From the NCBI RefSeq assembly GCF_005765165.1, contig NZ_VCIW01000001.1, positions 620,001 through 684,000 on the forward strand: a stretch of DNA of 64,000 nucleotides. The letters are read 5' to 3'. The position numbers and the translations under genes are program-made. The notes beneath the pieces are model-generated. The model had not been told where the DNA came from. It saw only the letters and a list, made by a program, of their open reading frames with translations, and ran no database searches. Each line of letters opens with the position of its first letter. The stretch's first letter is position 1. Origin of the DNA: Paenibacillus antri. GTDB taxonomy: Bacteria > Bacillota > Bacilli > Paenibacillales > YIM-B00363. This document shows positions 41,685 to 50,191 of the stretch, in pieces.

Positions 41685-42767
41685 ATGAAAAAATGGCTTT
41701 CGCTTACGATGATTTTCACGCTCGCGGCGACGATGCTCGCGGCTTGCGGCGGCGGCAACGCCGAGCAACCGGCGGACGAGACGCCTGCGGCGGAGCAGCC
41801 TGCGGCCGAGACGCCGGCAGCCGAAACTCCTGCGGCCGAACAACCGGCGAAGAGCGACATCAAGATCGGTATGGTCACGGACTTCGGCGGCGTTAACGAT
41901 AACTCGTTCAACCAGTCCGCTTGGGAAGGCTTGAAGGCATTCGGGGACGCATCCGGAATTGAATACAACTATTTGCAATCTGCGCAAGATTCGGATTACA
42001 TTCCGAACCTGAACCAATTCGTACAAGAAGGTTGGGACCTTATCTGGGGGATCGGCTTCCTGCTGCAAGACGCGATGCTCGAAGTCGCGAACCAAAACCC
42101 GGACGCGAAATTCGCGATCATCGACGGCGTCGTCGACGCTCCGAACGTCGCATCCGTCACGTTCAAAGAGCATGAGGGCGCGTTCCTCGTCGGCGTCGTC
42201 GCCGGTCTCATGACCGAGTCGAACAAGATCGGCTTCGTCGGCGGCATCGACATTCCGGTCATCCAGCGCTTCGAAGCGGGCTTCCGCGAAGGCATCAAAG
42301 CGGTGAACCCGGACGCGGAAGTCATCGAGAACTACACTGGCTCCTTCGCGGCCGCGGACCAAGGCAAAGCGGCTGCCGCCACGATGTACAACCAAGGCGC
42401 GGACATCATCTTCCACGCGGCCGGCGCGACGGGCGACGGCGTATTTAACGAAGCGCAAGAGCAAAAGGCCGCAGGCAAGAACGTCTGGGTCATCGGCGTA
42501 GACAAGGACCAATCGATCACGTTCGGCAACGAAATCACGCTCACGTCGATGATGAAGCGCGTCGATCAAGCGATGCAGACGGTTTCCCAATCGCTCGTAG
42601 ACGGTTCCTTCACGCCGGGCATCGTCAACCTCGGCATCGCGGAGAACGGCGTCGGCCTTCCGGAGAACAACCCGAACGTTCCGGCGGACGTGCTCGCGAA
42701 GGTGCAAGAGTTCAGCGACAAGATCAAGAACGGCGAAATCGTCGTACCGGAAACGCCGGTTGAATAA
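41685..42767 (+). CDS. BMP family nucleoside-binding lipoprotein
   Basis: The 360-residue precursor has a signal peptide and the lipobox MLAAC (Cys21), then a Pro/Ala/Glu-rich linker of about 30 residues built from ETPAAEQPA repeats. The binding domain is of the Med/BMP type, which captures nucleosides: KIGMVTDFGGVNDNSFNQSAWEGL, KFAIIDGVVDAPNVASVTFKEHEGAFLVG and VIGVDKDQ. ATG at 41685 is preferred over one at 41676, which stands too near GGGGG. The three genes that follow complete an importer like Bacillus NupNOPQ. Confidence 0.95.
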   Translation: MKKWLSLTMIFTLAATMLAACGGGNAEQPADETPAAEQPAAETPAAETPAAEQPAKSDIKIGMVTDFGGVNDNSFNQSAWEGLKAFGDASGIEYNYLQSAQDSDYIPNLNQFVQEGWDLIWGIGFLLQDAMLEVANQNPDAKFAIIDGVVDAPNVASVTFKEHEGAFLVGVVAGLMTESNKIGFVGGIDIPVIQRFEAGFREGIKAVNPDAEVIENYTGSFAAADQGKAAAATMYNQGADIIFHAAGATGDGVFNEAQEQKAAGKNVWVIGVDKDQSITFGNEITLTSMMKRVDQAMQTVSQSLVDGSFTPGIVNLGIAENGVGLPENNPNVPADVLAKVQEFSDKIKNGEIVVPETPVE

Positions 42768-42808
42768 GCGACGCCGGTACGCAATTCCATAAGCATCCAT
42801 CAAACGAG

Positions 42809-42836
42809 AAGGCTAGTTTGCGCTAGCCTTTTTGTT
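42809..42836 (+). terminator. Partial terminator between binding-protein and ATPase genes
   Basis: AAGGCTAG pairs with CTAGCCTT around TTTGCG and is followed by TTTTTG. It lies 40 bases after the binding-protein stop inside the operon, so it may let through only part of transcription and set a higher level for the binding protein. Confidence 0.78.
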
Positions 42837-42903
42837 TGTTACAATGGCTTCACAGGTACCGCGTTACGAATCGATTCTTGTATGTTCTAGGGGTGAAACT
42901 CGA

Positions 42904-44445
42904 ATGGCCCAAACGCCGAATTTCGTAGTCGAGATGATCGGCATTACGAAGCGGTTTCCCGGGATCGTCGCGAACGACGATATCCACCTGCGCGTGAAGA
43001 AGGGCAGCATCCACGCGCTGCTCGGCGAGAACGGCGCCGGCAAGTCGACGCTGATGAACATCTTGTTCGGCTTGTATCAGCCCGACGAAGGCGAAATCCG
43101 GATCAACGAAAAGCCGGTCGCCATTACGAATCCGAACGTCGCCGGCGAGCTCGGCATCGGCATGGTGCACCAGCACTTCATGCTCGTCCATAACTTTACC
43201 GTCACGGAAAACATCATGTTAGGCGCGGAGAAGACGAAGAACGGCATTCAGCTCGACCAGCGCAAAGCCGCCGAGGAAGTGCGGGCGCTGTCGCAGAAAT
43301 ACGGCCTCGCCGTCGATCCCGACGCCCTGATCGAGGACATCTCCGTCGGACAGCAGCAACGCGTGGAAATTTTGAAAACGTTGTATCGCGGCGCCGACAT
43401 TCTCATTTTCGACGAACCGACCGCCGTCCTTACCCCGCAAGAAATCCAGGAACTGCTGGCGATCATGAAGTCGCTGGTCGCTTCGGGCAAGACGATTATC
43501 CTCATTACGCATAAGCTCAAGGAAATCATGCAGGTTTGCGACACGGTAACGATCATTCGGCGCGGCAAGGTCGTCGATTCGCTGCCCGTCGCGGGAAGCA
43601 ATCCCGACGAATTGGCCGAGAAGATGGTCGGCCGCGAAGTCAGCTTCCAGGTTCAGAAGAAGGACACGGTTTATACCGAGACGATGCTCGAGGCGCGGAA
43701 CGTCACGCTCGCCGACGATCGCGGCGTTAAAGCGTTGGACGGGCTGTCGTTCGAGCTGCGCGCGGGCGAAATTTTCGGCATCGCGGGCGTCGACGGCAAC
43801 GGCCAGAAGGAGCTCGTCGAAGTGCTTACGGGACTGTCGAAGCCGACCGGCGGCGAAGTGCTGCTCAAGGGGAAGCCGATCGCCGGCGCCTCTCCTCGCT
43901 CGATTTCCGAAGCGGGCGTCGGATACATTCCGGAGGACCGCCACAAGCGCGGCCTCGTGCTCGACTTCGACATCGGGGAGAACATGGCGCTGAAGGATTA
44001 TTACGCGCCGAAGTTTTTGAAGTCCGGCCTGCTCCAGTACGGCCGAATTTACGAGAAGGCGCGGGAGCTTATCCGCCAGTTCGACGTGCGTACGCCCGAC
44101 GAACGGACGAAGGCGCGCGCGCTCTCCGGCGGCAATCAGCAGAAGATCATCATCGCCCGCGAGGTCGACGCGAATCCGGACGTGCTGATCGCCGCCCAGC
44201 CGACGCGGGGGCTCGACGTCGGCGCGATCGAATTCATTCACCGCCGTCTCGTCGAGCAGCGGGACCAAGGCAAGGCGGTCCTGCTTATCTCGCTCGAGCT
44301 GGAAGAGATCATGTCGCTGTCCGACCGAATCGGCGTCATCTATGAAGGGAAGCTGGTCGGCATCGTCGAGCCGTCGAAGACGGACGAGAAGGAGCTCGGT
44401 CTCATGATGGCCGGCGCGAACGCGAAGGAGGGAGCGGCGCGATGA
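42904..44445 (+). CDS. Nucleoside ABC transporter ATP-binding protein (NupO type)
   Basis: The 513-residue cytosolic subunit holds two ABC ATPase domains. Domain 1 has Walker A GENGAGKST, the signature SVGQQQR and Walker B LIFDEPTAVL. Domain 2 has a degenerate Walker A region GVDGNGQKE, the signature ALSGGNQQK and AAQPTRGLD in place of the usual DEPTRG; the change of the Walker B Asp-Glu to Ala-Gln is usual for this transporter family and leaves domain 2 weak. ATG at 42904 follows AGGGGTGA. It overlaps the next gene by four bases. Confidence 0.95.
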   Translation: MAQTPNFVVEMIGITKRFPGIVANDDIHLRVKKGSIHALLGENGAGKSTLMNILFGLYQPDEGEIRINEKPVAITNPNVAGELGIGMVHQHFMLVHNFTVTENIMLGAEKTKNGIQLDQRKAAEEVRALSQKYGLAVDPDALIEDISVGQQQRVEILKTLYRGADILIFDEPTAVLTPQEIQELLAIMKSLVASGKTIILITHKLKEIMQVCDTVTIIRRGKVVDSLPVAGSNPDELAEKMVGREVSFQVQKKDTVYTETMLEARNVTLADDRGVKALDGLSFELRAGEIFGIAGVDGNGQKELVEVLTGLSKPTGGEVLLKGKPIAGASPRSISEAGVGYIPEDRHKRGLVLDFDIGENMALKDYYAPKFLKSGLLQYGRIYEKARELIRQFDVRTPDERTKARALSGGNQQKIIIAREVDANPDVLIAAQPTRGLDVGAIEFIHRRLVEQRDQGKAVLLISLELEEIMSLSDRIGVIYEGKLVGIVEPSKTDEKELGLMMAGANAKEGAAR

Positions 44446-45515
44446 ACGCGAAAGAACGTAATACCGACGTCTTCTTCCTGCCGCTGATCGCCATCGTCCT
44501 CGGCCTCGCGCTCGGCGCGGTCATCATGCTGCTAGGCGGCTACGATCCGATCGCCGCTTACCGGGCGCTGCTCAATAAGGCGTTCGGCAGCATGTACAAC
44601 TTCGGGGAGACGATCCGCCAAATTACGCCGCTCATCCTGACGGGTCTCGCCGTCGCCTTCGCGTTCCGAACGGGCCTGTTCAACATCGGCGCCGAAGGAC
44701 AGTTTCTCGTCGGCTCGTTGGCGTCGCTCTACGTCGGCGTCGAATGGACGTTCCTGCCGACGGTGCTGCACGCCGCCGCGGCCGTCGCCGCCGGCGCGCT
44801 CGCGGGCGCGTTCTGGGGCGCCCTCGTCGGCTACGCCAAGGCGAAGCGCGGCGTTCACGAGGTCATCACGTCGATCATGCTGAACTGGATCGCGCTCTTC
44901 TTCGTGAATTACATGGTCAAGACGTTCTTCCTGCCGGCCGGCCAGCAGCGTTCGGTCGCCGTCGCGGAGACGTCGTACTTGAACATTCCGTTCGTCACCG
45001 AGCTGTTCAGCAACGCGCGGCTTAGCTTCGGCTTCGTCATCGCCCTGCTCTGCGCCGTGTTCTTCCATTATTACTTGTTCCGGACGAAGGGCGGCTTCGA
45101 GCTGCGAGCGGTCGGCTTCAATCGGCACGCCGCGCAGTACGCCGGCATGAACGTCAACGGCGGCATCGTCCGGGCGATGGCGATCAGCGGCGCGTTCGCC
45201 GGCATCGCCGGCGCCGTCGAGGTGCTCGGCGTGTTCCATTACCAGTCCGTGCTTACGGTATCGCCGGGGTACGGCTTCCAAGGCATCGCCGTCGCCATGA
45301 TCGGCGGCACGGCCGCGTTCGGCACCGTGCTAGGCGCCGTCCTGATGGGCATCCTAACGTTCGGAGCGGCCGGCATGAAGTTCGGCGCGAACGTACCGCC
45401 GGAGCTCGTCAACATCGTCATCGCGTTGATTATCTTCTTCCTGGCGGCGAGCGGCATCATCAAGCCGGTGACGCGTTGGTTTCGCGCCCGGAAGCAGCGG
45501 AAGGAGGCGGCCTAG
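44442..45515 (+). CDS. Nucleoside ABC transporter permease 1 (NupP type)
   Basis: A 357-residue membrane protein of the branched-chain amino acid/ribose permease superfamily with about nine hydrophobic segments. GLFNIGAEGQFLVGSLASLY is the conserved block for this family, and ELRAVGFNRHAAQYAGMNV is the cytoplasmic coupling loop. It pairs with the smaller permease that follows directly, and is translationally coupled to the ATPase gene by an ATGA overlap. Confidence 0.94.
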   Translation: MNAKERNTDVFFLPLIAIVLGLALGAVIMLLGGYDPIAAYRALLNKAFGSMYNFGETIRQITPLILTGLAVAFAFRTGLFNIGAEGQFLVGSLASLYVGVEWTFLPTVLHAAAAVAAGALAGAFWGALVGYAKAKRGVHEVITSIMLNWIALFFVNYMVKTFFLPAGQQRSVAVAETSYLNIPFVTELFSNARLSFGFVIALLCAVFFHYYLFRTKGGFELRAVGFNRHAAQYAGMNVNGGIVRAMAISGAFAGIAGAVEVLGVFHYQSVLTVSPGYGFQGIAVAMIGGTAAFGTVLGAVLMGILTFGAAGMKFGANVPPELVNIVIALIIFFLAASGIIKPVTRWFRARKQRKEAA

Positions 45516-46469
45516 ATGAGCGGCTGGGACATCGGCAGCGACTTAATTCATATCACCCTCGTGTACGCTACGGCGCTTATGTTCGGCGCGCTCGGCGGCC
45601 TCTGGTCCGAACGATCCGGCGTCGTCAACATCGCCATCGAAGGCATGATGACGATCGGCGCCTTCACCGGCGCGGTCGTCACCTACTTCGCCGGCTCGCC
45701 GTGGATCGGCTTCATCGCCGCGGCCGTCGCGGGCGCGATCTTCGCGCTGCCGCATGCCGTCGCGTCCGTCACGTATAAGGCCGATCAGACGATCAGCGGG
45801 GTGGCGCTCAACTTCCTCGCGGTCGGACTCGGCTTATACCTGACGAAGCTGATTTTCGACGGCCAGGGCCAATCGCCGAACCTGGCGAGCGGCGGCACGA
45901 GCTTAATGATCGCGAAAGTGCAAATCCCGTTCCTATCGGACATCCCGTTTTTCGGGCACGCCTTCTTCGAAGCGTACCCGACGACGTACATCGTCCTCGC
46001 GCTCATGCTCGTCACATGGTATATCTTGTTCAAGACGCCGTGGGGCCTTCGGATCCGCGCCGTCGGGGAACACCCGAAGGCGGCCGATACAGCCGGCGTG
46101 AACGTCTACCTCGTCCGTTATATGGCCGTGCTGACGAGCGGCGCGTTCGCCGCCATGGGCGGCGCGACGCTGGCGCTCACGACGACGGCGAGCTTCTCGC
46201 ATTCGACGGTGGCGGGCCAAGGCTACATCGCTCTGGCGGCGCTCATCTTCGGAAAGTGGCATCCGATCGGCGCCGTCGCGGCCGCAGCCTTCTTCGGCGT
46301 CGTGACCGCCGTCAAATTCTTGCTTCCGTACATCGGGCTCGGACACGTGCCGCTGGACATCATCTCCATGCTGCCGTACGCGCTGACCTTGATCGTGCTC
46401 GTGTCCTTCATCGGACGCGCCACGGCGCCGCTGGCGTCGGGCGTGCCGTACGAGAAGGGCTCCCGGTAA
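45516..46469 (+). CDS. Nucleoside ABC transporter permease 2 (NupQ type)
   Basis: The 317-residue second permease has about eight membrane segments. Conserved blocks are SERSGVVNIAIEGMMTIGAF near the N-terminus and LRIRAVGEHPKAADTAGVNV in the coupling loop, which parallels the loop in permease 1. It starts at the base after the stop of permease 1. It is the last gene of the operon; the MITE-like element begins nine bases after its stop and its hairpin may end the transcript. Confidence 0.94.
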   Translation: MSGWDIGSDLIHITLVYATALMFGALGGLWSERSGVVNIAIEGMMTIGAFTGAVVTYFAGSPWIGFIAAAVAGAIFALPHAVASVTYKADQTISGVALNFLAVGLGLYLTKLIFDGQGQSPNLASGGTSLMIAKVQIPFLSDIPFFGHAFFEAYPTTYIVLALMLVTWYILFKTPWGLRIRAVGEHPKAADTAGVNVYLVRYMAVLTSGAFAAMGGATLALTTTASFSHSTVAGQGYIALAALIFGKWHPIGAVAAAAFFGVVTAVKFLLPYIGLGHVPLDIISMLPYALTLIVLVSFIGRATAPLASGVPYEKGSR

Positions 46470-46478
46470 CGTTAGTAA

Positions 46479-46791
46479 GGGGGCTGTCCCAAAAGTGGGT
46501 AAAATCCACTTACGAGTAGCCATCCACCTATGAAAAAACTTGAAAACGGTCGGTCAGGAGTGTTCTATTCCTGACCGACCGTTTTCTCACTTTTGGCAAG
46601 CAGGAAACGCCGGAATTACCGGTTGTTTTTCATTTCTTTGGTTGGCGGCGGGGAGCGATTTCTTTGCGTTTTTCTCACATTTCCTTGCTGTTCCAATTGG
46701 GTTTAACGACGACAGGCGGCTCATTCGGTTTTACGGAAGCGCGAGCCGGAACCCGCCCTTAAGTCATTTTACGACTTTTGGGACAGCCCCC
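46479..46791. mobile_element. MITE-like element, copy B
   Basis: A 313-bp non-coding element. Ends GGGGGCTGTCCCAAAAGT and ACTTTTGGGACAGCCCCC are inverted repeats; inside the left end lies TGGGTAAAATCCACTTA, inside the right end TAAGTCATTTTACGACTT. A strong hairpin AAAACGGTCGGTCAGGA...TCCTGACCGACCGTTTT lies at about 46543-46585. The whole is collinear with the reverse complement of copy A at 33407-33777 at both ends, with extra or missing sequence in the middle. No clear target duplication could be read. From 46792 to 46868 only the next gene's leader is seen. Confidence 0.85.
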
Positions 46792-46868
46792 TATTATTTC
46801 ACGGCATAACGCCGACCTCCGAGTGGAACATTGAACATATGTCGTACACTCAGAAGGAGGACGCAAGC

Positions 46869-47216
46869 ATGCTGCTTCGATTTCTCTTGAAGGCATTATT
46901 GAACGGCGTCATCGTCGTTCCGCTCTTGCTCTGGTTCGGTACGGTGATGTTCTGGGAAGCGGTCGCCGCGGCCGTCGTCTTAACCGTCATCGCCTATTTC
47001 ATCGGCGACCGCGTCATTCTGCCGGCGACGAACAACTTGACGGCGACGATCGCGGACTTCGGACTGACGTACGTATACGTCTGGATGGTGGGCGCGTTCC
47101 TCGGCTGGAACGTATCGCTCGGCGAAACGTTCTGGATCGCCCTCGGCGTCGCGGCCGTAGAGCTGCTGTTTCACACGATGCTGCCGCAGAACGATTCCCC
47201 GCGGGTTAAGATTTGA
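46869..47216 (+). CDS. DUF2512 family membrane protein
   Basis: A 115-residue protein with four hydrophobic segments. The pattern LLKALLNGVIVVPLLLWF, GDRVILPATNNLTATIADFGLTYVYVW and a last helix ending in a hydrophilic tail fits DUF2512 (YndM-like), known from spore formers and without known function. ATG at 46869 follows AAGGAGG by about eight bases; an upstream ATG at 46839 overlaps a region without a ribosome site. Confidence 0.85.
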   Translation: MLLRFLLKALLNGVIVVPLLLWFGTVMFWEAVAAAVVLTVIAYFIGDRVILPATNNLTATIADFGLTYVYVWMVGAFLGWNVSLGETFWIALGVAAVELLFHTMLPQNDSPRVKI

Positions 47217-47220
47217 CGCA

Positions 47221-47257
47221 GCGAGGGCCTGTCTCCATGTTGGAGACAGGCCCTTGC
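47221..47257 (+). terminator. Long hairpin after the DUF2512 gene
   Basis: GCGAGGGCCTGTCTCC and GGAGACAGGCCCTTGC form a 16-bp stem (one mismatch) around ATGTT. No T-run follows, so termination is probable but not certain. Confidence 0.65.
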
Positions 47258-47266
47258 TTCATGTAA

Positions 47267-47394
47267 CGGGAAAAGCTCCCTCTAAATAAGACTCATCCCT
47301 GCAAAAAAACACATTACCGGGAAAAGCTCCCTCTATATCGACTCTTGGCCACTGTTTTTATAAGAACTCCCAGATTTACACGGAGCTTTTCCCG
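47267..47394. repeat. Three copies of a GGGAAAAGCTCCC element
   Basis: Direct copies CGGGAAAAGCTCCCTCTA begin at 47267 and 47318; an inverted copy CGGAGCTTTTCCCG lies at 47381-47394 next to the stop of the MFS gene. Copies two and three can pair; on the minus strand the 3' arm is followed by GTAATGTGTTTTTTT, so the pair may serve as terminator for the MFS gene. Confidence 0.7.
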
Positions 47395-48597
47395 CTAAGT
47401 CCCACGACTGCCTCGCCGGAGCGTGCCCCGCTGCGCCGCATGCGTAAGCAGGAAGGCGACGCCCGCGATTCCCGCGACGACGGCCCCGATCATATAAGCG
47501 GATTCGTACCCGCCCCATCCTTCGATCCACCCCCCGAGCGTCCCGCTCGCCAGTCCCGTCACGCCGACGAACATCGCCGAGAGAATCGATTGGCCCGTCG
47601 AGCGGAACTCGTTCGGCACGATGCGGACGACGTAAGCGACCGCCGACACCCAGAACACGGCGTACGTGATCGAGTGGCTCGCCTGCATGACGAGCAGCAG
47701 CAGAGGATCGGTCGCCAGCGCGTAGACGATCCACCGGACGACGTACAGCAGCCCGACGACGCCGATAAGCGCCAGCTCGTGCACCTTGTGCAAGTACCGG
47801 TGCAGCAGCGCGAACGTCGGCACCTCGCTTAACGCGGCGATCGACCACGCCAATCCGACCATCTGCTCGCTCGCGCCCAGATCGCTCATATGGAGCCCGA
47901 GGAAGCCGTCGTTCATCCGATGCGGCAGCATCATCACGAAGACGAGCAAGAGGAACCAGAGCAACGGGCGGCTCCGGACGACGGTCGACAGCGACCGCAG
48001 CGTAATCGGCGGAGCGGACGCCTTCACATCCTTCAGCAGCGCGGCCAGGAGCATCGGGAACAGCCAGACCCCCCAATAAATCCACTTCAGATTGTCGACG
48101 CCGCCGATCGCGACCAGAATCGCCCCGGACAACGCCGCGAATATCGAAAATCCGATCGACCCCCACATGCGCACCGTGCCGTAGCTGACGCCGGCGTCGG
48201 TCGCCGAACGAATCGTCAGGGAGTCTAACAGCGGCGACGACGGCATAAGAAAGAAATACAGCAACGTCGTAAACAACAACGTGATCGGGAAGCCCGTTAC
48301 GGTGAACAAGCCGATGCTGCATAGAAGCTGCAGCGACCATAACAGCAGGAGCACCCACTTCACGGTTTGGAACCGGTCGCTGACGTACCCCCACACCGGC
48401 TGGGCGACGATCGCTACGAACGGGCCGACCATAAGCAACAGACCGACCTCTACGGCGGTATATCCTTTGAAGGCGAAGTATAACGGCAAGTACGGCAGCA
48501 GCACGGCGTTAGAGCAATAGTAGAGCGCATTGAGCGCCTTCACGATGGCTAGTTGTCTGTTCAAGTCGGTCCATCCTATCCGCTGGTCATTTTCCAT
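47395..48597 (-). CDS. MFS transporter, MFS_1-like/LacY-related group
   Basis: The 400-residue protein has about twelve membrane helices. The first helix region KALNALYYCSNAVLLPYLPLYF, the loop GYVSDRFQTVKWVL (motif A variant) and the central TIRSATDAGVSYGTVRMWGSIGFSI are typical of the MFS group related to nucleoside and phenylpropionate permeases. The substrate is not known. It is divergent from the glycoside-hydrolase-like gene, and its 3' end abuts a small inverted repeat. Confidence 0.87.
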   Translation of the reverse strand: MENDQRIGWTDLNRQLAIVKALNALYYCSNAVLLPYLPLYFAFKGYTAVEVGLLLMVGPFVAIVAQPVWGYVSDRFQTVKWVLLLLWSLQLLCSIGLFTVTGFPITLLFTTLLYFFLMPSSPLLDSLTIRSATDAGVSYGTVRMWGSIGFSIFAALSGAILVAIGGVDNLKWIYWGVWLFPMLLAALLKDVKASAPPITLRSLSTVVRSRPLLWFLLLVFVMMLPHRMNDGFLGLHMSDLGASEQMVGLAWSIAALSEVPTFALLHRYLHKVHELALIGVVGLLYVVRWIVYALATDPLLLLVMQASHSITYAVFWVSAVAYVVRIVPNEFRSTGQSILSAMFVGVTGLASGTLGGWIEGWGGYESAYMIGAVVAGIAGVAFLLTHAAQRGTLRRGSRGT

Positions 48598-48738
48598 ACA
48601 TCCCTACATCCTACTCCATTCTCGAAAAAAAGAGAAGTTGCCCGCCCAACATTCGACGCCGTGGGACAAAAAACCACTGTGCCCCGCTCGAACCGTGTCA
48701 TATAATGGGGACAGTGAACATTGGGGGAGTGCGTTGAC

Positions 48739-49911
48739 ATGGAAAGTATCATTGCCGTATTGCTGCTGCTGCTCGGCGGCGGCGCCGCGCAGACGAGCGC
48801 GTTGGAGCCGTCGCTGGACGACTGGATCCGGGCGACGGAGCAGGCGAGACAAGCGGCCGTTCACGCGGAGACCGGCTCGTCCGGCATTCCGATGATCGAG
48901 AAGGACGACCCCCAACCGGACGCCCCCGTCGTGAAGGGGGTATATGCGACCGCCCACAGCGCCGGCGGCGCGCGTCTCGAGACGCTGCTTACGCTCATCG
49001 ACGACACCGAGCTCAACAGCCTCGTCATCGACGTGAAAGACGACTACGGTTACATTACGTACCCGACGCAAGACCCCGTGCTGCTCGAGATCGGCACCGC
49101 GAAGAACATTATCCGCGATCCTTCCGCCCTGCTTTCCCGTCTGGCGGAGCATGAGGCGTATCCGATCGCGCGCATCGTCGTGTTCAAGGATTCGGTGTTG
49201 GCCGAGAAGCGGCCGGACCTGTCGTTCGTGACGCCCGAAGGCGCCGTCTGGAAAAACGGACGCGGCGAGTCGTTCGTCAATCCGTACCGGAAGGAAGTAT
49301 GGGAGTACAACGTGCAGGTGGCGAAGGAAGCCGCGAAGCTCGGTTTTAAAGAAATCCAGTTCGATTACGTGCGGTTCCCGGAAGGCTTCGAGAACAAGGC
49401 GGACGTCCTCGCCTACCATAAGGACGAACGCAAGCGGATCGAGGTCGTCGCCGACTTCGTGAAATACGCGCGGGAGCAGCTGTCGCCGTTGGGCGTCCGC
49501 GTCTCCGTCGACATCTTCGGGTACGCCGCGTCGGTTCCGGCCGCCGAAGGGATCGGGCAAGATTTCGAGCTCATCTCGAAATACGTGGACGTCATCTCGC
49601 CGATGGTATACCCGAGCCATTACTCGACCGGCTGGTTCGGCTCGAACGTTCCGGACGCGGCGCCGTACGTCACGATCGACGGCGCGATGAAGGATACGTT
49701 CAAGAAGCTGGAGCCGCTGGGTCCTTTTCAACCGATCGTACGGCCTTGGATCCAAGATTTCACCGCGTCGTGGGTGAAGGGCTACATTAAATACGGCAAG
49801 AAGGAAGTCGAAGAGCAGATTCGAGCGCTGAAGGATAACGGCATCGAAGAATTTATGCTGTGGAACGCGGTCAACCGCTACACCGAAGGCGTCGACTACG
49901 ACTTGGAATAA
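48739..49911 (+). CDS. Putative glycoside hydrolase (DUF4015)
   Basis: A 390-residue precursor with a hydrophobic N-terminus (residues 1-18) that may be a signal peptide or anchor. Residues 65-385 form a TIM-barrel-like DUF4015 domain: VKGVYATAHSAGG, SLVIDVKDDYGYITY, FKEIQFDYVRFPEG with acidic residues in the place of a catalytic pair, VSVDIFGYAAS, and DVISPMVYPSHY. Related proteins act on extracellular polysaccharides, but activity is not shown for this family member. ATG at 48739 follows GGGGGAG by nine bases. TATAAT at 48701 suggests a nearby promoter. Confidence 0.88.
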   Translation: MESIIAVLLLLLGGGAAQTSALEPSLDDWIRATEQARQAAVHAETGSSGIPMIEKDDPQPDAPVVKGVYATAHSAGGARLETLLTLIDDTELNSLVIDVKDDYGYITYPTQDPVLLEIGTAKNIIRDPSALLSRLAEHEAYPIARIVVFKDSVLAEKRPDLSFVTPEGAVWKNGRGESFVNPYRKEVWEYNVQVAKEAAKLGFKEIQFDYVRFPEGFENKADVLAYHKDERKRIEVVADFVKYAREQLSPLGVRVSVDIFGYAASVPAAEGIGQDFELISKYVDVISPMVYPSHYSTGWFGSNVPDAAPYVTIDGAMKDTFKKLEPLGPFQPIVRPWIQDFTASWVKGYIKYGKKEVEEQIRALKDNGIEEFMLWNAVNRYTEGVDYDLE

Positions 49912-49913
49912 TC

Positions 49914-49972
49914 GAACGGACGGCGCTTCCCCCGCTTGATTGCGGCGAGGGGGGCGCCGTTCGGTTTGCCGC
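49914..49972 (+). terminator. Long hairpin after the glycoside-hydrolase-like gene
   Basis: CGAACGGACGGCGC and GCGCCGTTCG, with CCCCCGC and GCGAGGGGG inside, form a long imperfect stem followed only by GTTT. Termination is likely. 49973-50126 shows no gene. Confidence 0.6.
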
Positions 49973-50126
49973 CGCGAACCGGGGTTACGAACCGGATCGG
50001 TAATAAGACGCCTTCGTCCCCCATTTCGAGCGAATCGGGCGGAGGCTTTCCCGTTCGTATGCCGATATTCGGGCCGTCGATGGAAGGGATGTTTTCCCGT
50101 TCAAGCCCCCCGCCCGGAGCCGATTC

Positions 50127-50135
50127 TGCTATAAT
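50127..50135 (+). promoter_or_regulatory. Extended -10 promoter of the MATE-like gene
   Basis: TGCTATAAT stands about 57 bases before the ATG at 50192. Confidence 0.5.
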
Positions 50136-50191
50136 GGAGAAATTGTATTCATTCAATAGTATACCAACGAGTAAGGGAGCGAGACGTACCG

